From NCBI RefSeq assembly GCF_030848805.1, contig NC_092365.1:21161395-21225394 (forward strand): a DNA stretch of 64,000 bases. The letters are read 5' to 3'. Under the pieces are notes generated by a model. The model had not been told where the DNA came from. It saw only the letters and a program-made list of their open reading frames with translations, and made no database searches. The stretch is from Temnothorax longispinosus (taxonomy: Eukaryota > Arthropoda > Insecta > Hymenoptera > Formicidae). The number at the start of each line of letters is the position of its first letter. Positions within the stretch are counted from its first letter, which is position 1. The translations under genes were made by a program, and so were the position numbers. Below are positions 1-12,000 of the stretch, one piece after another.

Positions 1-105
1 CATTCCTTGCGAAATACGTAAGAATATTGTTTTTGTAGATTGTTTGTGCACATGTATATGTATACAAGAGTCAATGTACATACAACTCGTTTATTTCTGT
101 TGCAG

Positions 106-192
106 TGGATGTACATCGTTCCTTTCTTGATTTTTCTGCTGTTATCATCCGCGACGAATCCAGAAGCTGGCGGAAGTGCACAAAGACAATGA
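106..192 (+). CDS. EMC10: EMC10, terminal exon (ER membrane protein complex subunit 10), partial
   Basis: The AG at 104-105 follows a T-rich tract and opens a 29-codon exon ending in TGA at 190-192. It encodes a hydrophobic segment starting WMYIVPFLIFLLL, then a short Gly/Ser/Gln-containing tail. This matches the C-terminal membrane anchor and short tail of EMC10, whose vertebrate form ends in a similar WMYI-type segment followed by Gly-rich sequence. EMC10 is part of the ER membrane complex that inserts membrane proteins. All upstream exons lie outside the window. An AATAAA polyadenylation signal sits at 196-201, directly behind the stop. The call rests on one short exon, so the family match is by recognition, not alignment. 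Confidence 0.72.
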   Translation, partial: WMYIVPFLIFLLLSSATNPEAGGSAQRQ

Positions 193-591
193 TCTAATAA
201 AAATAATTTGTGCCTGCGGGTGCATTTTACCCCAAAGAGTGGTCTTGTGGAAATTATTCAAATTTATAGTATAATTTCATAAAGTGATAGAAATAATATC
301 AATAATAATTATACTTAATAATAATAATTAAAATTATTACGAAATACATATATATATATATAATTACATTTCTGCTAAAATAAATACAATTACTAAATTG
401 GATGTATTGACTGCGTTATTCTAAATACAACAGAATAATGATAACGTAGGTATTGTACGGTATTGTACAGTACAGTTGTGACATCTACAAACGATAGAGT
501 CAGCTGTAAAAATCAATATTTCCATCACCGTGCCAATGGTAAAGGCACAACATTGGCAAAGCATATCGCGACAATGTAACGCTAGCTCAGA
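193..591. other. EMC10-BBS2 intergenic / UTR interval
   Basis: This very AT-rich stretch between the EMC10 stop and the BBS2 start includes an ATATAT run near 349-362. It presumably holds the EMC10 3' UTR and the BBS2 promoter and 5' UTR. No further coding signal was seen. Confidence 0.6.
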
Positions 592-3500
592 ATGGCAGAA
601 TTCTCCTTAAACATTCAGAGACATATAAAGGCAGGTCTTGTCGTGAGTGGAAAATTTGACGGCTCGCATGCGTGCCTTGCGGCTGCTACACCTGGCGGAA
701 CTATTTTGGTGCACAGTCCACACAGGCAACCGCAGGTCGATTACTCCGATCACAAGCAGTCGAGTAAAAGATTGTCATGGAGCGGCGAACTTGCGGAGCT
801 CCAAATTGGTACCGAGGTCCGAATGTGCTGGAATGAAAACAAATTGTTTCACGCATTAAATAAAATTTCGCATCATTCTGTATTTTTATTTCGTGCTTTC
901 CTAGTGTACGAAAATTCATATTATCTAGGTGAAATCATTATGCACTGGTCGCCTTGGGGAAGATGAGAGGGATGTTCTTTTGGTCGGTACTATTTCTCAC
1001 GTGCTCGCTTATCACGTCGAGGATAATGCTGATGTTTTCTACAAGGAGGTATTGATTATGATTTCGAGTTAAGTTATAGCAGAATCTATAGCTTACAATA
1101 CTGATTACTTCAGATGTCGGACGGTGCAAGTTGTATGATTGTTGCAAAAGTCGGCTGGCTACCAAACCACGTTGTAGTGGTAGGTGGCAACTGCTCGGTG
1201 ACAGTCTTAGATTCGCATGGAACAGAAATATTTTGGACAGTAATGGGAGGTATTGTTACCTCACTGGCAGCGTTTGATTTTGATGGAGATGGAGAAAATG
1301 AAGTGAGTATAGGGCGATTCTTAGTAAACACGTTCAATTTAATATCAATTATTGACAAATTTTCTTCCTATTTTGAAATCTGGATTTACGCTTGAAGCAT
1401 CAGGATTAAGAATATCACCCTATATATTCTTTACTGTACGACTTTATTACTTAATTTTTTAGTTACTGACGGGTACAACAGATTTTGAAATTAGAGTGCA
1501 GAAGAAAGACAGCATGCTTTGGGAAACTAAGGAAACAGCAGCGATTGTTGTTCTCACTGATCTCCCGAATAGGCAGTTCACTTATGCTCTTGAAAACGGA
1601 ACAATCGGGGTCTACGAAGCAGGACAGAGACTATGGCGAGTTAAGGTAAAATGCTTACATATAGGAGAAAGTTTACATCTTAATTGCGCGCGCGTTAAAA
1701 CAATTTAATCGGATTTGCAAAATATATTTTAGTCAAAGCACAAGGTGATAACCGTAACCACTTTCGATATAAACGGCGATGGTGTACCGGAGCTGATCAC
1801 TGGTTGGAGCAGCGGAAAAGTGGATGCGAGAACATATAACACCGGTGAGGTCATGTTTAAGATTCAACTACCATCCGGCGTGGCGGGCATAGTAGAAGCT
1901 GATTATCGAAGAACGGGCAAACCTGATCTGGTGGTGATTTCTACTAACGGCGAAGGTATAAACTTTTGGAACTCGTTTTCCCTGCTAAACAACTACGATT
2001 CTTGCTGCGAAATTCTCATTTACTCTCGCACGCTTTTTGTAGTGCGCGGATACAGCACTGGCTCTGCCATGCAAGCTCCAGAACCCGGCGAGATAATTCG
2101 TGAACTATTAGCTAAGAAGCAGGCACTCCAGATGGAATTGCGACAGAGGGCTGCGACGGGTTCTAATATGTACTACGGATCGAGACTAGCCATCAGCCTG
2201 CTGACAAAGAGGGGTGCAGCCCGCGTCGCGCTTGCCGCTGGACCTGGGCTTCTGGTAATACGCTACATTTGTACAGGATATCCCTGAAACCGCTCGAGAG
2301 TTCCCTTCCGTCCACAAATTTCTTGATTTCTTCAATTTAAATTCAATTCGATTTTTCCTCAACAAAAAAAAATGGAACCGTATTATTAAAGTCGCGAGAT
2401 TTCGTAAATGTAATATAATATTTAGGTGCATTGCGCCATAGTCTTTGCTGAGGGTGTTTTTGAGGGTGAGACGCTGGTCACCCATCCCAACCGGCCGCAA
2501 GGGGAGTTAGAGATCGCGCTTTATCCTGCAAAGAATGATCCCGTAGACATTCACGTTAAAGTATACGTCGGACCATCTGGTGCCGATCTACTACAGGTAA
2601 TTGATAATTGTTGTAAAATATACGGAACATAATCGTAATGTAAATTTCAAATCGTAATATATCTCTAACGTTCGCTAGGTCTTCGAAATAACGCGGCAGT
2701 TGCCAAGATTTTGTATGTACGAGCGCATCCCGAAGCCTCAACATGTCCCAGAAGAATTATCGAGCAATGGCGTTGTGGCGGACGTGAGTAACGTTTAAAC
2801 TTCGTAGATATTTTAATAATATCTAAAAAGCTAATGTTAATACGAATACGTAATCCCGTAGGTCGCGGAGAGACCACAGCGGATCGCCATTTGGCTGAAC
2901 CAGAGTCTCATTCTGGGAGAGGAACTGGAGGTCGTGGAGGGCGGCCCGAATGCCGGATGCATCGAAGTGTGGCTTCGTGGGATGCGGGACGACAAGGCGC
3001 ACTGCTTCAAATCGAACGCCGGTGGAAAAGTGATAATCCAGACAGATGATGCGACGTTTGCCGGCGACATTATCCAATCTCTCGCTATGTATTTAGGCGT
3101 CAGAGAACTAAACTCAGAAGCCACGTTCCCCGCGGAGGAGAAGAGGATGTTGGACGCGTTGGAACGCGTCAAGGGTACGTCGTTAGAAAAGAAGGGGGTA
3201 GAATACGAAGTGATTTCCGTCGACAATTGATTTTTCTCTAAGCGAAAGTTATCTTTCGAGCGAGATCTACTACTGTAAAAAACGCGTTTTGACTAATATC
3301 GAAATATTCTTTAGGCTTAAAGGAAGTCGACGCGCGACTTCAGGCAGAAGCCGCGGGCGGTGCCACTCTTCTGAAGAGTATTGTGATTCGCCTAGAAGAT
3401 GCTAGAATCCTCGAGAATATTGACGATATGCGAAAGAAACTAATGCAGTTGAAGAACATCAACGGTGACTTGATTCGAGAGCACGAGATTCGGCTCAACA

Positions 3501-3732
3501 GTCATCGGGAGCTTGCGGCTAGCTTGAAAGAACTGAACATCGGGGTGCAGCGTGTAGCGAGGCTCAGAGGTAACGTTTTTATTGTAGAACCGTTGCTCTT
3601 TTTTTATATTTTATTGCAATCATATTTATTTTTGCAGTTGGAAAAGCTGCCTCGAACGCAGTAGCTCGTTGTAGAGCGGCGATACAGGACGAAAATGCGA
3701 AAGCTCTTGCGCTCGCGATAAGACACGGCTAG
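592..3732 (+). CDS. BBS2: BBS2, Bardet-Biedl syndrome 2 protein (BBSome subunit), complete
   Basis: Eleven exons join in phase: 592-816, 929-1048, 1114-1302, 1463-1645, 1733-1955, 2043-2254, 2426-2596, 2679-2783, 2862-3174, 3315-3569 and 3638-3732, giving 696 residues (vertebrate BBS2 is about 720). The N-terminal beta-propeller shows the family landmarks GKFDGSHACLAAATPGG near residue 20, DFDGDGENE and DINGDGVPELITGWSSGKVD. A coiled coil (EIIRELLAKKQALQMELRQ) precedes the GAE and platform domains, and a helical C-terminus follows. BBS2 is a core subunit of the BBSome, which carries membrane proteins through cilia; in insects that points to ciliated sensory neurons and sperm. The first donor (GAG|GTCCGA at 816/817) is weak but needed for phase. 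It is convergent with the downstream GTPase gene. An AATAAA at 3979-3984 is the likely poly(A) signal. Confidence 0.93.
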
Positions 3733-4015
3733 ATCAAATATATCTACAGGCTACGCAATATAATTATCAATTTTGCAATTACACCATGTAATTCTTTTTG
3801 TAAAAAATATCTTAAAACTGCCGGCATTAAGTATCTATAATATTATTGACAAAGATGAAAGTTCGAAACGTTATTAATGAATTCATCTAACACAAGTAAT
3901 TTTTCTTACAAATACAGATTTATTAAAACATTTAAAATATAATCTTTTTATACAGTGTTCTTGCTCGATGTTTCGTGGAATAAAATTATTTAGTTTCTCG
4001 AGACTAATCTAACGA
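3733..4015. terminator. Convergent 3' ends with overlapping poly(A) signals
   Basis: Only 283 bp separate the BBS2 stop (3732) from the GTPase stop (4016-4018, minus). The plus-strand AATAAA at 3979-3984 lies beyond the minus-strand AATAAA (complement of 3919-3924), so the two 3' UTRs are expected to overlap. Confidence 0.5.
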
Positions 4016-5182
4016 TTACAATAAATTCCCGCGAGCGGAGATGCTAAATCTTCTTTCCAGTGGAGGAGGTGACGTACAACGGAGAGAGTTTATACTTCCG
4101 TCTGTGCAAGCTCTCATTCTGAAAAATGCCTGCTGCTGTCCTGAACTGTGCAATTCGGTCAGCAATCTCAATATGTTCATGAATATGGCCGTGACCTGTC
4201 AAAAGAAAATAATCGCAAATTGTCAGGGCCGCCGTTACATAAAGACCCGATATTATCTAAGAAAGAAATATTCTTTCGACGCCATGAACATTATCACTCC
4301 CACGTTTCTGTAATTCTTTTTGCTCTGGTGCGTGTTTACGATACATGTAAAATCAATTGCTGTACGTCTCTCATTCGCCATTTTTTAAATATTTTTTCAT
4401 ACGCAGTCACAGAATACTTTAATTTTACTGTTAAATCGTGTTTTATACACGTTATTTCTTTGCGTGCAACATTTTTATATATTAAATAAGCGTACTAATC
4501 ACAATAATAAAATTATTATTAAATATTATTCCATTAATATATGAAATCAATAATATATTCTATCAAAATTATGAAAGAATTATCTTAGACACGATATATA
4601 TTTTGTCATATTTGTAGAAAAATCAGAGAAAACTCATTTTAGCTTCTGGATATTTCATACTTGTAAATAACTTTCATTATTAATTATTAAATTAAATTTA
4701 CGAGTTTATAATAAAAAACAATAATATCTTATTTTTTAATTGTTCCCAAAAAGCTTTATTTACATTAATTATTTTTATCGCTCCGATACTCGGCGATTAT
4801 CGAGTACTGAAATGCGTTGATCCATCGTCATTACAATACGTAGATAAAAAAACTAAAATGCTGTTGTTTGTATCGCGTGTCTTGAGGACGGGCGATATAG
4901 ATTTGTTTATGGCTCCGCCGATCACGCGCAAATGCCATGACCGCGGAGTAAACAATCGTTTAGAATAATAATCTTCGTTGCGATTAGCTGATAGATTAAC
5001 CGCATCGTGTATTTATCGCGTGGGCGCGGGCGGTTCGCGTTCATTTATAGCCTATCGATTTTTTTCGGGGCATCAAAAAATTGAAGATCAGTACTATTTT
5101 TAAACAGTCAAAGAAAAGAATGATATGATACCATAATCTGAACCCAATTGTTATTTTGACCGAGACGCGAAAGAACCGTTTC

Positions 5183-5267
<85 letters not shown>

Positions 5268-6565
5268 TATAATAATAATAATATGAGATTATCCTTTACT
5301 CGGCGCGAATATAGAATCGACTAAAGATATAAATATTTACACGCAGGTCGTTACCTGATCAACCGATTCCCTTACGGAAATCTCGTGGAAAGCATGAGCC
5401 TCGATTTCTTTTGCCCTTTTCTGGCCTTCCAGGGCAGACACCATTCGCTCACCCGGCGAGCAGGAGAGATCGGCCTTGTTTCCCACAAGCAACACGACCG
5501 GTGGCACCTTTCTGCCTCTTCTCGCGTGCGATACCAAAAACCTGTAAATACACGACATGCACATACCTCGCGCGTTCGAACGAATTTAATATATCGTAGA
5601 GTGCAATTATCTTCTGATAAAATATATAAGGGGGGAGGGAGAGAGGGACAAACGTACCTCAGGCGGGAGGTCTCGTCGAAGCTGACCCGGTCCGTTACCG
5701 AATAAACGAGAACTATCGCGTCGGCCCATCGTAATTTCGGCTCGGTGGAGGCGGGTGGATATCCGGGTGGATCCGCTATTTCCCACGAAGATCCCAGATG
5801 ATTGTCCACGCGGTAGATTCTGTCCGTGGTGCAATCGTACTCGCCTATGAAACGTTTCGTGGCGAACCGCACGGCTAAAGCTGATTACAGGATTCAAAGC
5901 AAAAATGACATTAGAAATATATTACTTCCGTATTTTCTTCGCTTAAGAAAATTGCGCTATCTTTGATATGCAAATTCGCGAAGTTTATTAAAACTACACT
6001 GAGAAAAAAGTTGTTAACTTGACTAAATATTTTCAACTGATGATTATTATTTTTTAAATTAAAATATTTTAAGTATAATTTGAGTCAAATTACGTCAGAT
6101 TTACGTGTTAGATTTAATATGTCGTATTTAATTTAAATACATAAACATTTCGATTAAAAAAATAATAAATTAGTTGAAAATATTTAGTCAAGTTAACTTT
6201 TTTCTCAATCCATTTTTATTTGTTACGTAGACCTCCGTTTATTTAATTGAAGGAATGAATCGTTTAATGATTTCAACTAGATGCATATCCGTGTTTTATA
6301 ATTTGTCCGCTGAAGAAACTGTTATCGATCACTCACCCGATTTGCCGACGCCTGGCTGGCCTAGTAAGATCACTTTGATCGTCTTGAAAGATTCCTTAGC
6401 GAGGCTGAGGCCCCAGAGCATCGGAGGACTGTTCCTCTTCTTGACGGGCAACGTCGAACTATCGCTATCCATGTCTTTATCGCTACTGATTTCTCGGCAG
6501 GGTGTACCATCGATTATATGAACCCCTTCGTACGAACCCCTTCCGGTGATATTTAATGGATGCAT
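4016..6565 (-). CDS. RERG/RASL-like small GTPase, complete
   Basis: Four minus-strand exons, 6337-6565, 5658-5874, 5355-5541 and 4016-4195, join in phase to give 270 residues. A 60-residue Ser-containing N-terminal extension precedes a Ras fold: P-loop GQPGVGKSA at 69-77, switch I EYDCTTD at 88-94, switch II DPPGY at 111-115 and NKAD at 170-173; the usual SAK motif reads ISV at 203-205. The last exon continues VTAIFMNILRLL and ends without a CAAX box, as in RERG-type proteins, so no prenylation is expected. The residue at Ras Gln61 is Tyr115 and that at Gly12 is Pro71, which argues for low intrinsic GTP hydrolysis. The ATG at 6565 is the first in frame after a stop. Intron 1 carries an inverted-repeat element and intron 3 a CT microsatellite. 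The exact member of the RERG/RASL11/RASL12 group is undecided. Confidence 0.87.
5181..5267. repeat. CT/GA microsatellite
   Basis: An almost pure (CT)n run with a few TTT interruptions, inside intron 3 of the small GTPase gene. Confidence 0.95.
5999..6207. mobile_element. Short inverted-repeat (MITE-like) element
   Basis: The left arm at 5999-6042 begins CTGAGAAAAAAGTTGTTAAC. The right arm at 6171-6207 is nearly its reverse complement and ends in TTTTTTCTCA. About 130 bp of AT-rich sequence lies between. It sits in intron 1 of the GTPase gene and has no coding capacity. The superfamily is not determined. Confidence 0.7.
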
Positions 6566-7544
6566 TATTCATAGCAATCTGTCGCGCGCGCTCTTCGAAG
6601 GGTGGGCGCACGTAATAAACAATGCGCGGGGCGACGTCACTCCAACTGCGTCATTACTTATTATTAGAGTAACATATTGCGTAGGATCTACGTGTAAGTT
6701 GCAAAAAAAAAAACGTGTCATGTGAAGGAACAACGTCATAAAATCCCAGACGCGCTTCCGATTTCAAGAATATCCGAATCGCGTAGCCAGCTGATCGCGG
6801 AGCAATTGTTGACGCATCGTATTTGGTACGCACGTGCCGTCGCGCTATACGAGCTACGACGCAACCAGACGGTTGTTGTTGTTGTTAATTTTACGTAAGA
6901 CCCTAAAGGGGGATCGTGAGACTTCTCGGTGACTTTTATCACTTTGTATTATGCGTCTCGCCTTTCACGCCGCGTTTCTTCTTCCGCAGACACGGCGCCG
7001 GGCTGCGGCGGCCGGCCGGTCGCCGACTCGCCGACTCGTCGACTCGTCGACTCGTCGCCTCATTGCATCGCTCGTCGGCGCGCATCGCGGTTCGATGCAC
7101 TTGCTCGTACACTCGGCTCGCCCGTGAGCGGTATTGCGAGTATTGCGACTAATTGTTTACGACTATATTCAGCGTCGCGTTGCATTTAATACGATACTCT
7201 CCTCTCTCTCTCTCTCTCTCTCTCTTCCCTTCCCTCCCTCCCTTTCTCTGCTCCTCGCTTTCCTGTCTGGCGAGGAACGATTGGAAATATCTCACACAAT
7301 CAGTGGTACAAGACACTACTTATTCCGTCCTCAGGTGTTGCGTACACATCTCGATGCGACCGCACGGTTGGTATACGGAACATGCGCGCTGTTTTCCATT
7401 ATAGCTTTAAATGAAGAACGAAGGGGGCTATATTTAGTTTGTGCACCTGGCCCATCGATGTCCCTGGTTAAAGGAATGAAAAAAAGCTACGGGAGGGAGT
7501 TGCACGCAGGAATTAATGAGTCGCTCAGTCATTTATATAAGTTA
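6566..7544. other. CpG-rich upstream region of the GTPase gene
   Basis: Upstream of the minus-strand GTPase start. CpG density is high around 6960-7150, including a run of repeated GACTCGTC-type units near 7022-7060. A CT microsatellite at 7198-7224 follows. It probably includes the promoter and 5' UTR; no TATA box or start site could be fixed. Open frames here lack family resemblance and look fortuitous. Confidence 0.45.
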
Positions 7545-7985
7545 TTATAACAAGGATTATGACCGATCCATACTAGGACTTCTTCAAAGAATAAATGTCG
7601 TAGGAATGAAATCCTATAGATTTGCACGGGTTTCTTGCGACGGTGACTATGGGGAAAATTTATCCGAGAGAAAGGAAAGACAATCATCGGAGGATGACAG
7701 TAGAGGATCATGAAGAAAAAGCGCTCTATCATTTTTAATTGTTGACTTTGTAATTGCGGTATGACTCGTTATGTTTTTTATTGCTGGCGTTAAATGTGAC
7801 TCCAGTTAGCTTTGTATAATAATGTAGAATATGTATTTATTGATCGACATTTATTCTTTGACGAAGTCCTAGTATGGCACGAAACGTCGAATATTGAATT
7901 ATTTAATAAACGTGTATATAATTCTGACATTGTTTCAACAACCATTATTGCTCGTGAATCGATCATAATCCTTGTTATAGCTTTT
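7545..7985. mobile_element. Fold-back element with imperfect nested arms
   Basis: Two sets of arms are visible. ATAACAAGGATTATGACCGA near 7546-7566 pairs with sequence near 7961-7980, and a segment at 7567-7600 containing CATACTAGGACTTC pairs with 7845-7880. The right inner arm carries TGACGA (7859-7864) followed by GAAAC, a weak hammerhead-like arrangement. No intact ORF is present. Confidence 0.5.
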
Positions 7986-8541
7986 ACTTCGAACGAGCGG
8001 AAAAAAGTTTCTTATCGTTTAATAAGTCATTGCTGACGCGACGAGACTTGTAGAAAATTTATATCTCTTATTATGTGTATTTTTATCCACGTGCAGAATA
8101 TACCAGAATAATTCTCTGAATTACGAAATTTTACTCTAATATATTTTTTTTAATCACGTGATACATAATGTACTTATCTGTAAGTCAGCGGATGATAGCG
8201 TGCTATAATTAATGGAATGTGCGCATTATTTCTCTTTAAGGCCGCTTAACCCTTGCAATTTCAAGCCGCGTTAAGTTTCATCGATTATCACATAGGTGAG
8301 AATAAGGTCAAGATTTCTAAGAACGCTGAAAGTTATAATTTTTCACATTAAAGTACATAAGCTATTAATATATGTAAGTACATGTATGCACAAGCATATC
8401 AGCGCATAATCTTCTCTCTCTTATTTATTCTGCATTAGTAATATGTAATAATGACACTTTATTCGCGTATATCGTGTAGGTATGCTTCGAGAGAACGCCG
8501 GCGAGTAGCGTCAACGAACTTGAAATAGGATAAATCAGAAT

Positions 8542-9036
8542 TTAATCAGGAAATTGTGTTTTGTGTCCAAAAATAAAAATAGGTCCCGTGATAAGTACAT
8601 TTCCCCTGCTATGCCGACAGCTTGTACAAGAATAGAACTTTATTCCTATTGGCTGATAAATCAAGTGAGAACTATTTAAGGAATTTCGATAAGATCGGAC
8701 AATTGAATTGACATATATATCCGGTCTAGGAACCGAAATTATTTTACAGCTCAAATTTTTCGAATCATGACGTAATTTCTTCTCGGTTACAACGATAGTC
8801 TTAGACAATAAATAAGTGAGCATACGATCGTGCATACAATCAAAATTGACAAGAGAAACGCCGTAATCGGTCAGGATCAAGACTGGATCTTAATTGCCCA
8901 AATAATATAATATTGATTTTTGAGTGAATTTTACGTACTATTCTTTGCTCTGGCAATATTAATTAATATTATATTATTTGGACAATCAAAATCCAGTCCT
9001 GACCGATTACGGCGTTTCTCTTGTCAATTTTGATTG
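8542..9036. mobile_element. Inverted-repeat element with possible decayed coding flank
   Basis: Arms at 8837-8908 and 8971-9036 are close reverse complements; both contain the segment with AAACGCCGTAATCGGTCAGG or its complement. The loop is about 62 bp. A 112-codon minus-strand frame at 8542-8880 runs into the left arm; it matches no family I recognise and may be a relic. Confidence 0.6.
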
Positions 9037-12000
9037 GATATCTATAGTCTTAGAATTATTAGAATTATTCGTGAGAAGGATTATTCCAAGGATTATATTC
9101 ATGTGGAATAATTGAATATAATTATGCAAAATGTATATATGGGTGAAATATTATTTTAAAATAAGCATGAGAAAGCGAGTTTATAGCTTAACATGATTAT
9201 TTAAAAACTCTCTTTGATAAGCTTATTTTTCACATAATCAACTCGTAGGCGGACGTTATCGGATCATCAAGTTGTCATTTAATTTTCCTGTGACATACAG
9301 ATTTTTATTTTTATTTTGTAGGTTGTCAATATATTGTCATTCATCTGTAAGATTAAAAAAAGTCTCACAGGTGGCTTTGTATGGACTTTATTTTACTATA
9401 TAGGTGCTTTATCCGAGAAGTCCAACACCTTCGCTCTCTTAGAATTCCTTCGACAATCGCTCATAATTTATACCGCAAGTTTTGGTATCCGGTTCGATTG
9501 ATAATCTAAATATAGACTTTGGTTCGATCGGACCGTCAATGTGGATTGGAGAAAAGCGTGCCGCCACTCGTTCATCTCCTGCAAGTTTCAATGGGGGTTA
9601 TCGGCTGGGTGAGTCCTTATCGGGGTTATCTGTAAAAACTATCCCAAATCCAGTCTTACCCAAAAAAAAGCCTAACGAGTCAAGTCGCCGTCATCCAAAA
9701 GATACAGAAAAAAGGAGAGGTGTCCCAAAGGCGATCGTGACGTGTTACATACGGATAAGATAACGTCGGATTCACGTCAGCGCGAGAGAAAAAAAGATCG
9801 AAGGGTGGAGAGGTCGTCAATTTTCGACTGTCTTTTTTTTCCATTACGGACCCGTAATGATCTCGTCCGCCTGCGGTACGGTCAGTGCACGAGATCGGCG
9901 GATGATATCAGCCCCCGACGCATATAAATTCGCGTGAAGCACGCGAAGAAGAGTGTTCAGCTACGAGGGGACGTATGGATCGACGAAATTGGCAAAAAGA
10001 TTCGATCGTATCGCGTCTGCGGTGACAAAAAAACGTCGCAACTGCCGAGAGCTGCTTTTTGCGAAAAGGATAATTAGACGGAAGATGAGGAAGTGTCTCG
10101 CGGTCGGGTAAAAAAGTATAATCAGTATAAATCAAACTAATAAGGGGATTTTATATCTATAGTAAAATTTTTATGATGTACTCTGGGAAAAAGAAGATGA
10201 TTAAGCAACCCACTTTGGGGCCCACGATTAATAATCAAATTATTTGGATTCGTAACCTTAATAAACCCCGCGTAACTAGAAATCATAATTAGCTATTCTA
10301 TCTGTTTCAAAGATTTTTAAGTTATACTAGTCAATTCTCTCAATTAGTTCTGTCGATATTCAGTTACGCAAAGATAATTTTCACTTAAGGGGCACCAAAA
10401 TGTGCCACCAACCAAAATGTTAAGTTGTTTAACTGCAAGAAAACCGGTCAAAAATTCTCCCCGAGTATATTTAAAATTGTAGAGATAAAGTTAATTGCAC
10501 CTAAAATTGAAGATATACTAGCAATGTGTAAGGAAAAGATATTGATAAATCAATAGAAGGGCCACTATGGAAAATATTTGATGCTGGAAGGTAAATGGTT
10601 CATCCTGTTCCTACCTCATTATTAATGAAGTTACTTAATAATAATAATAATAATCAGATTGAAGGAGGCAGGAGTTAGAATCTTATATTATAGCTGGTCC
10701 TCGTTAAACTATCTTGGCTAAATGCGAGTAACATAATTATGTAGGCTAAATGCGAGTACAACATATTCCGCGAATGGGATCGGTAGGAGGCGTGGAAAAC
10801 GAAAAAGCGACGAAGCGCGCTGATAAAGAAGTCGATGGCTGCTCGCTAAATTTGGCAAGCAGCTGATATTGATGCACTGTTTACGAGCTAATGAGAGACA
10901 AAACACCGTTGCAACTTCCCTTCTCCTCTCTCTGCCATCGCTATAATTCGTACATTAATGAACGCGACCTCTCTGCCCTCGGCAGATGTGTGGATTCGTT
11001 TTTTGATATTCCGCCAGAGATTCCGCGAAAAGACGCCCGCGCTTCTGAAAAGACATATTTGCTTTATAGATCTGTTTGACGTGCCGTACGACGAGATGTA
11101 AAGTCGGTTTATAGCCCGGTTTATACCGGGTTCTGTCCCGGCGGCAATGAAAAATACTTTATTTCTCGACCACCATGTCGCGACGAGCTATATCTAATCC
11201 GGCGAATCCGGGTTGATGTCACCTTCTGCGTAATAAAGATTGCGCTTTTCACGCGAAGAAGAAACGGAATGGGAGACATGGGAGAATGAATCTATAAATA
11301 TAGTTATAATCCTTTGAATGGTAATGCGAAGTAATTAGATAAAATATATGAGATGCAATTGAGGTGATATTTTACAACAAGTTCAAAAACGATATTGTCG
11401 CATACTAATATAGCATGTTCAGGATGGTTTGTCAAAATGCTACGAAGTTGATGAAAATTTAATGTTATATTTTGTATTCTCTTTCAAAGTTCGGGGCTAA
11501 ATTTTAGATCGATTCACAATTCAAATAAAAAGTTATCAATTTTTGAATATCTGAGTTTTAACACGTAACCTGACGACGTTACAGAGAAAAGTGTAAATAC
11601 TATCAATACAGTGATATTTTACACACAAGTAGATCATCAACAAACAAAAGTATAGTAAAATTTGAAACGATTTACAACATAGTTTTAAAGAAATTGCAAA
11701 AAAAAAACTAGTGAAATTATTGCTCGTGATTGGACTTTCGGCGCGCGTAGTATAAAATTTTACACAGATTTTTCACAGATTTCACTTTATTAAGTTAAAT
11801 TCAGGGAAAATTCACTTTCATAAATTTTTTTGTCGATATTTTTTTTTAAGAAAGAAATAGTAATAACAGTTCACAGTCACTAAATCTATGTCTTTTCTAT
11901 TAGATTCTATTAGACTTGCCGTAACTATTTATATACATCTTTTTATCTTTGGATCTCTGGAGAGTTAAGATAAATGTATCTATATGCCTGGACACGTACC

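Noticed and set aside
4044..4195. Reading of this minus-strand stretch as the end of a separate His-containing protein
   Set aside because: In phase with the preceding GTPase exon (phase 0) it reads VTAIFMNILRLL and fits a RERG-like C-terminus; the other frame has no partner exon.
9482..9763. 93-residue plus-strand frame
   Set aside because: No splice sites, family resemblance or signal; isolated in AT-rich intergenic DNA.
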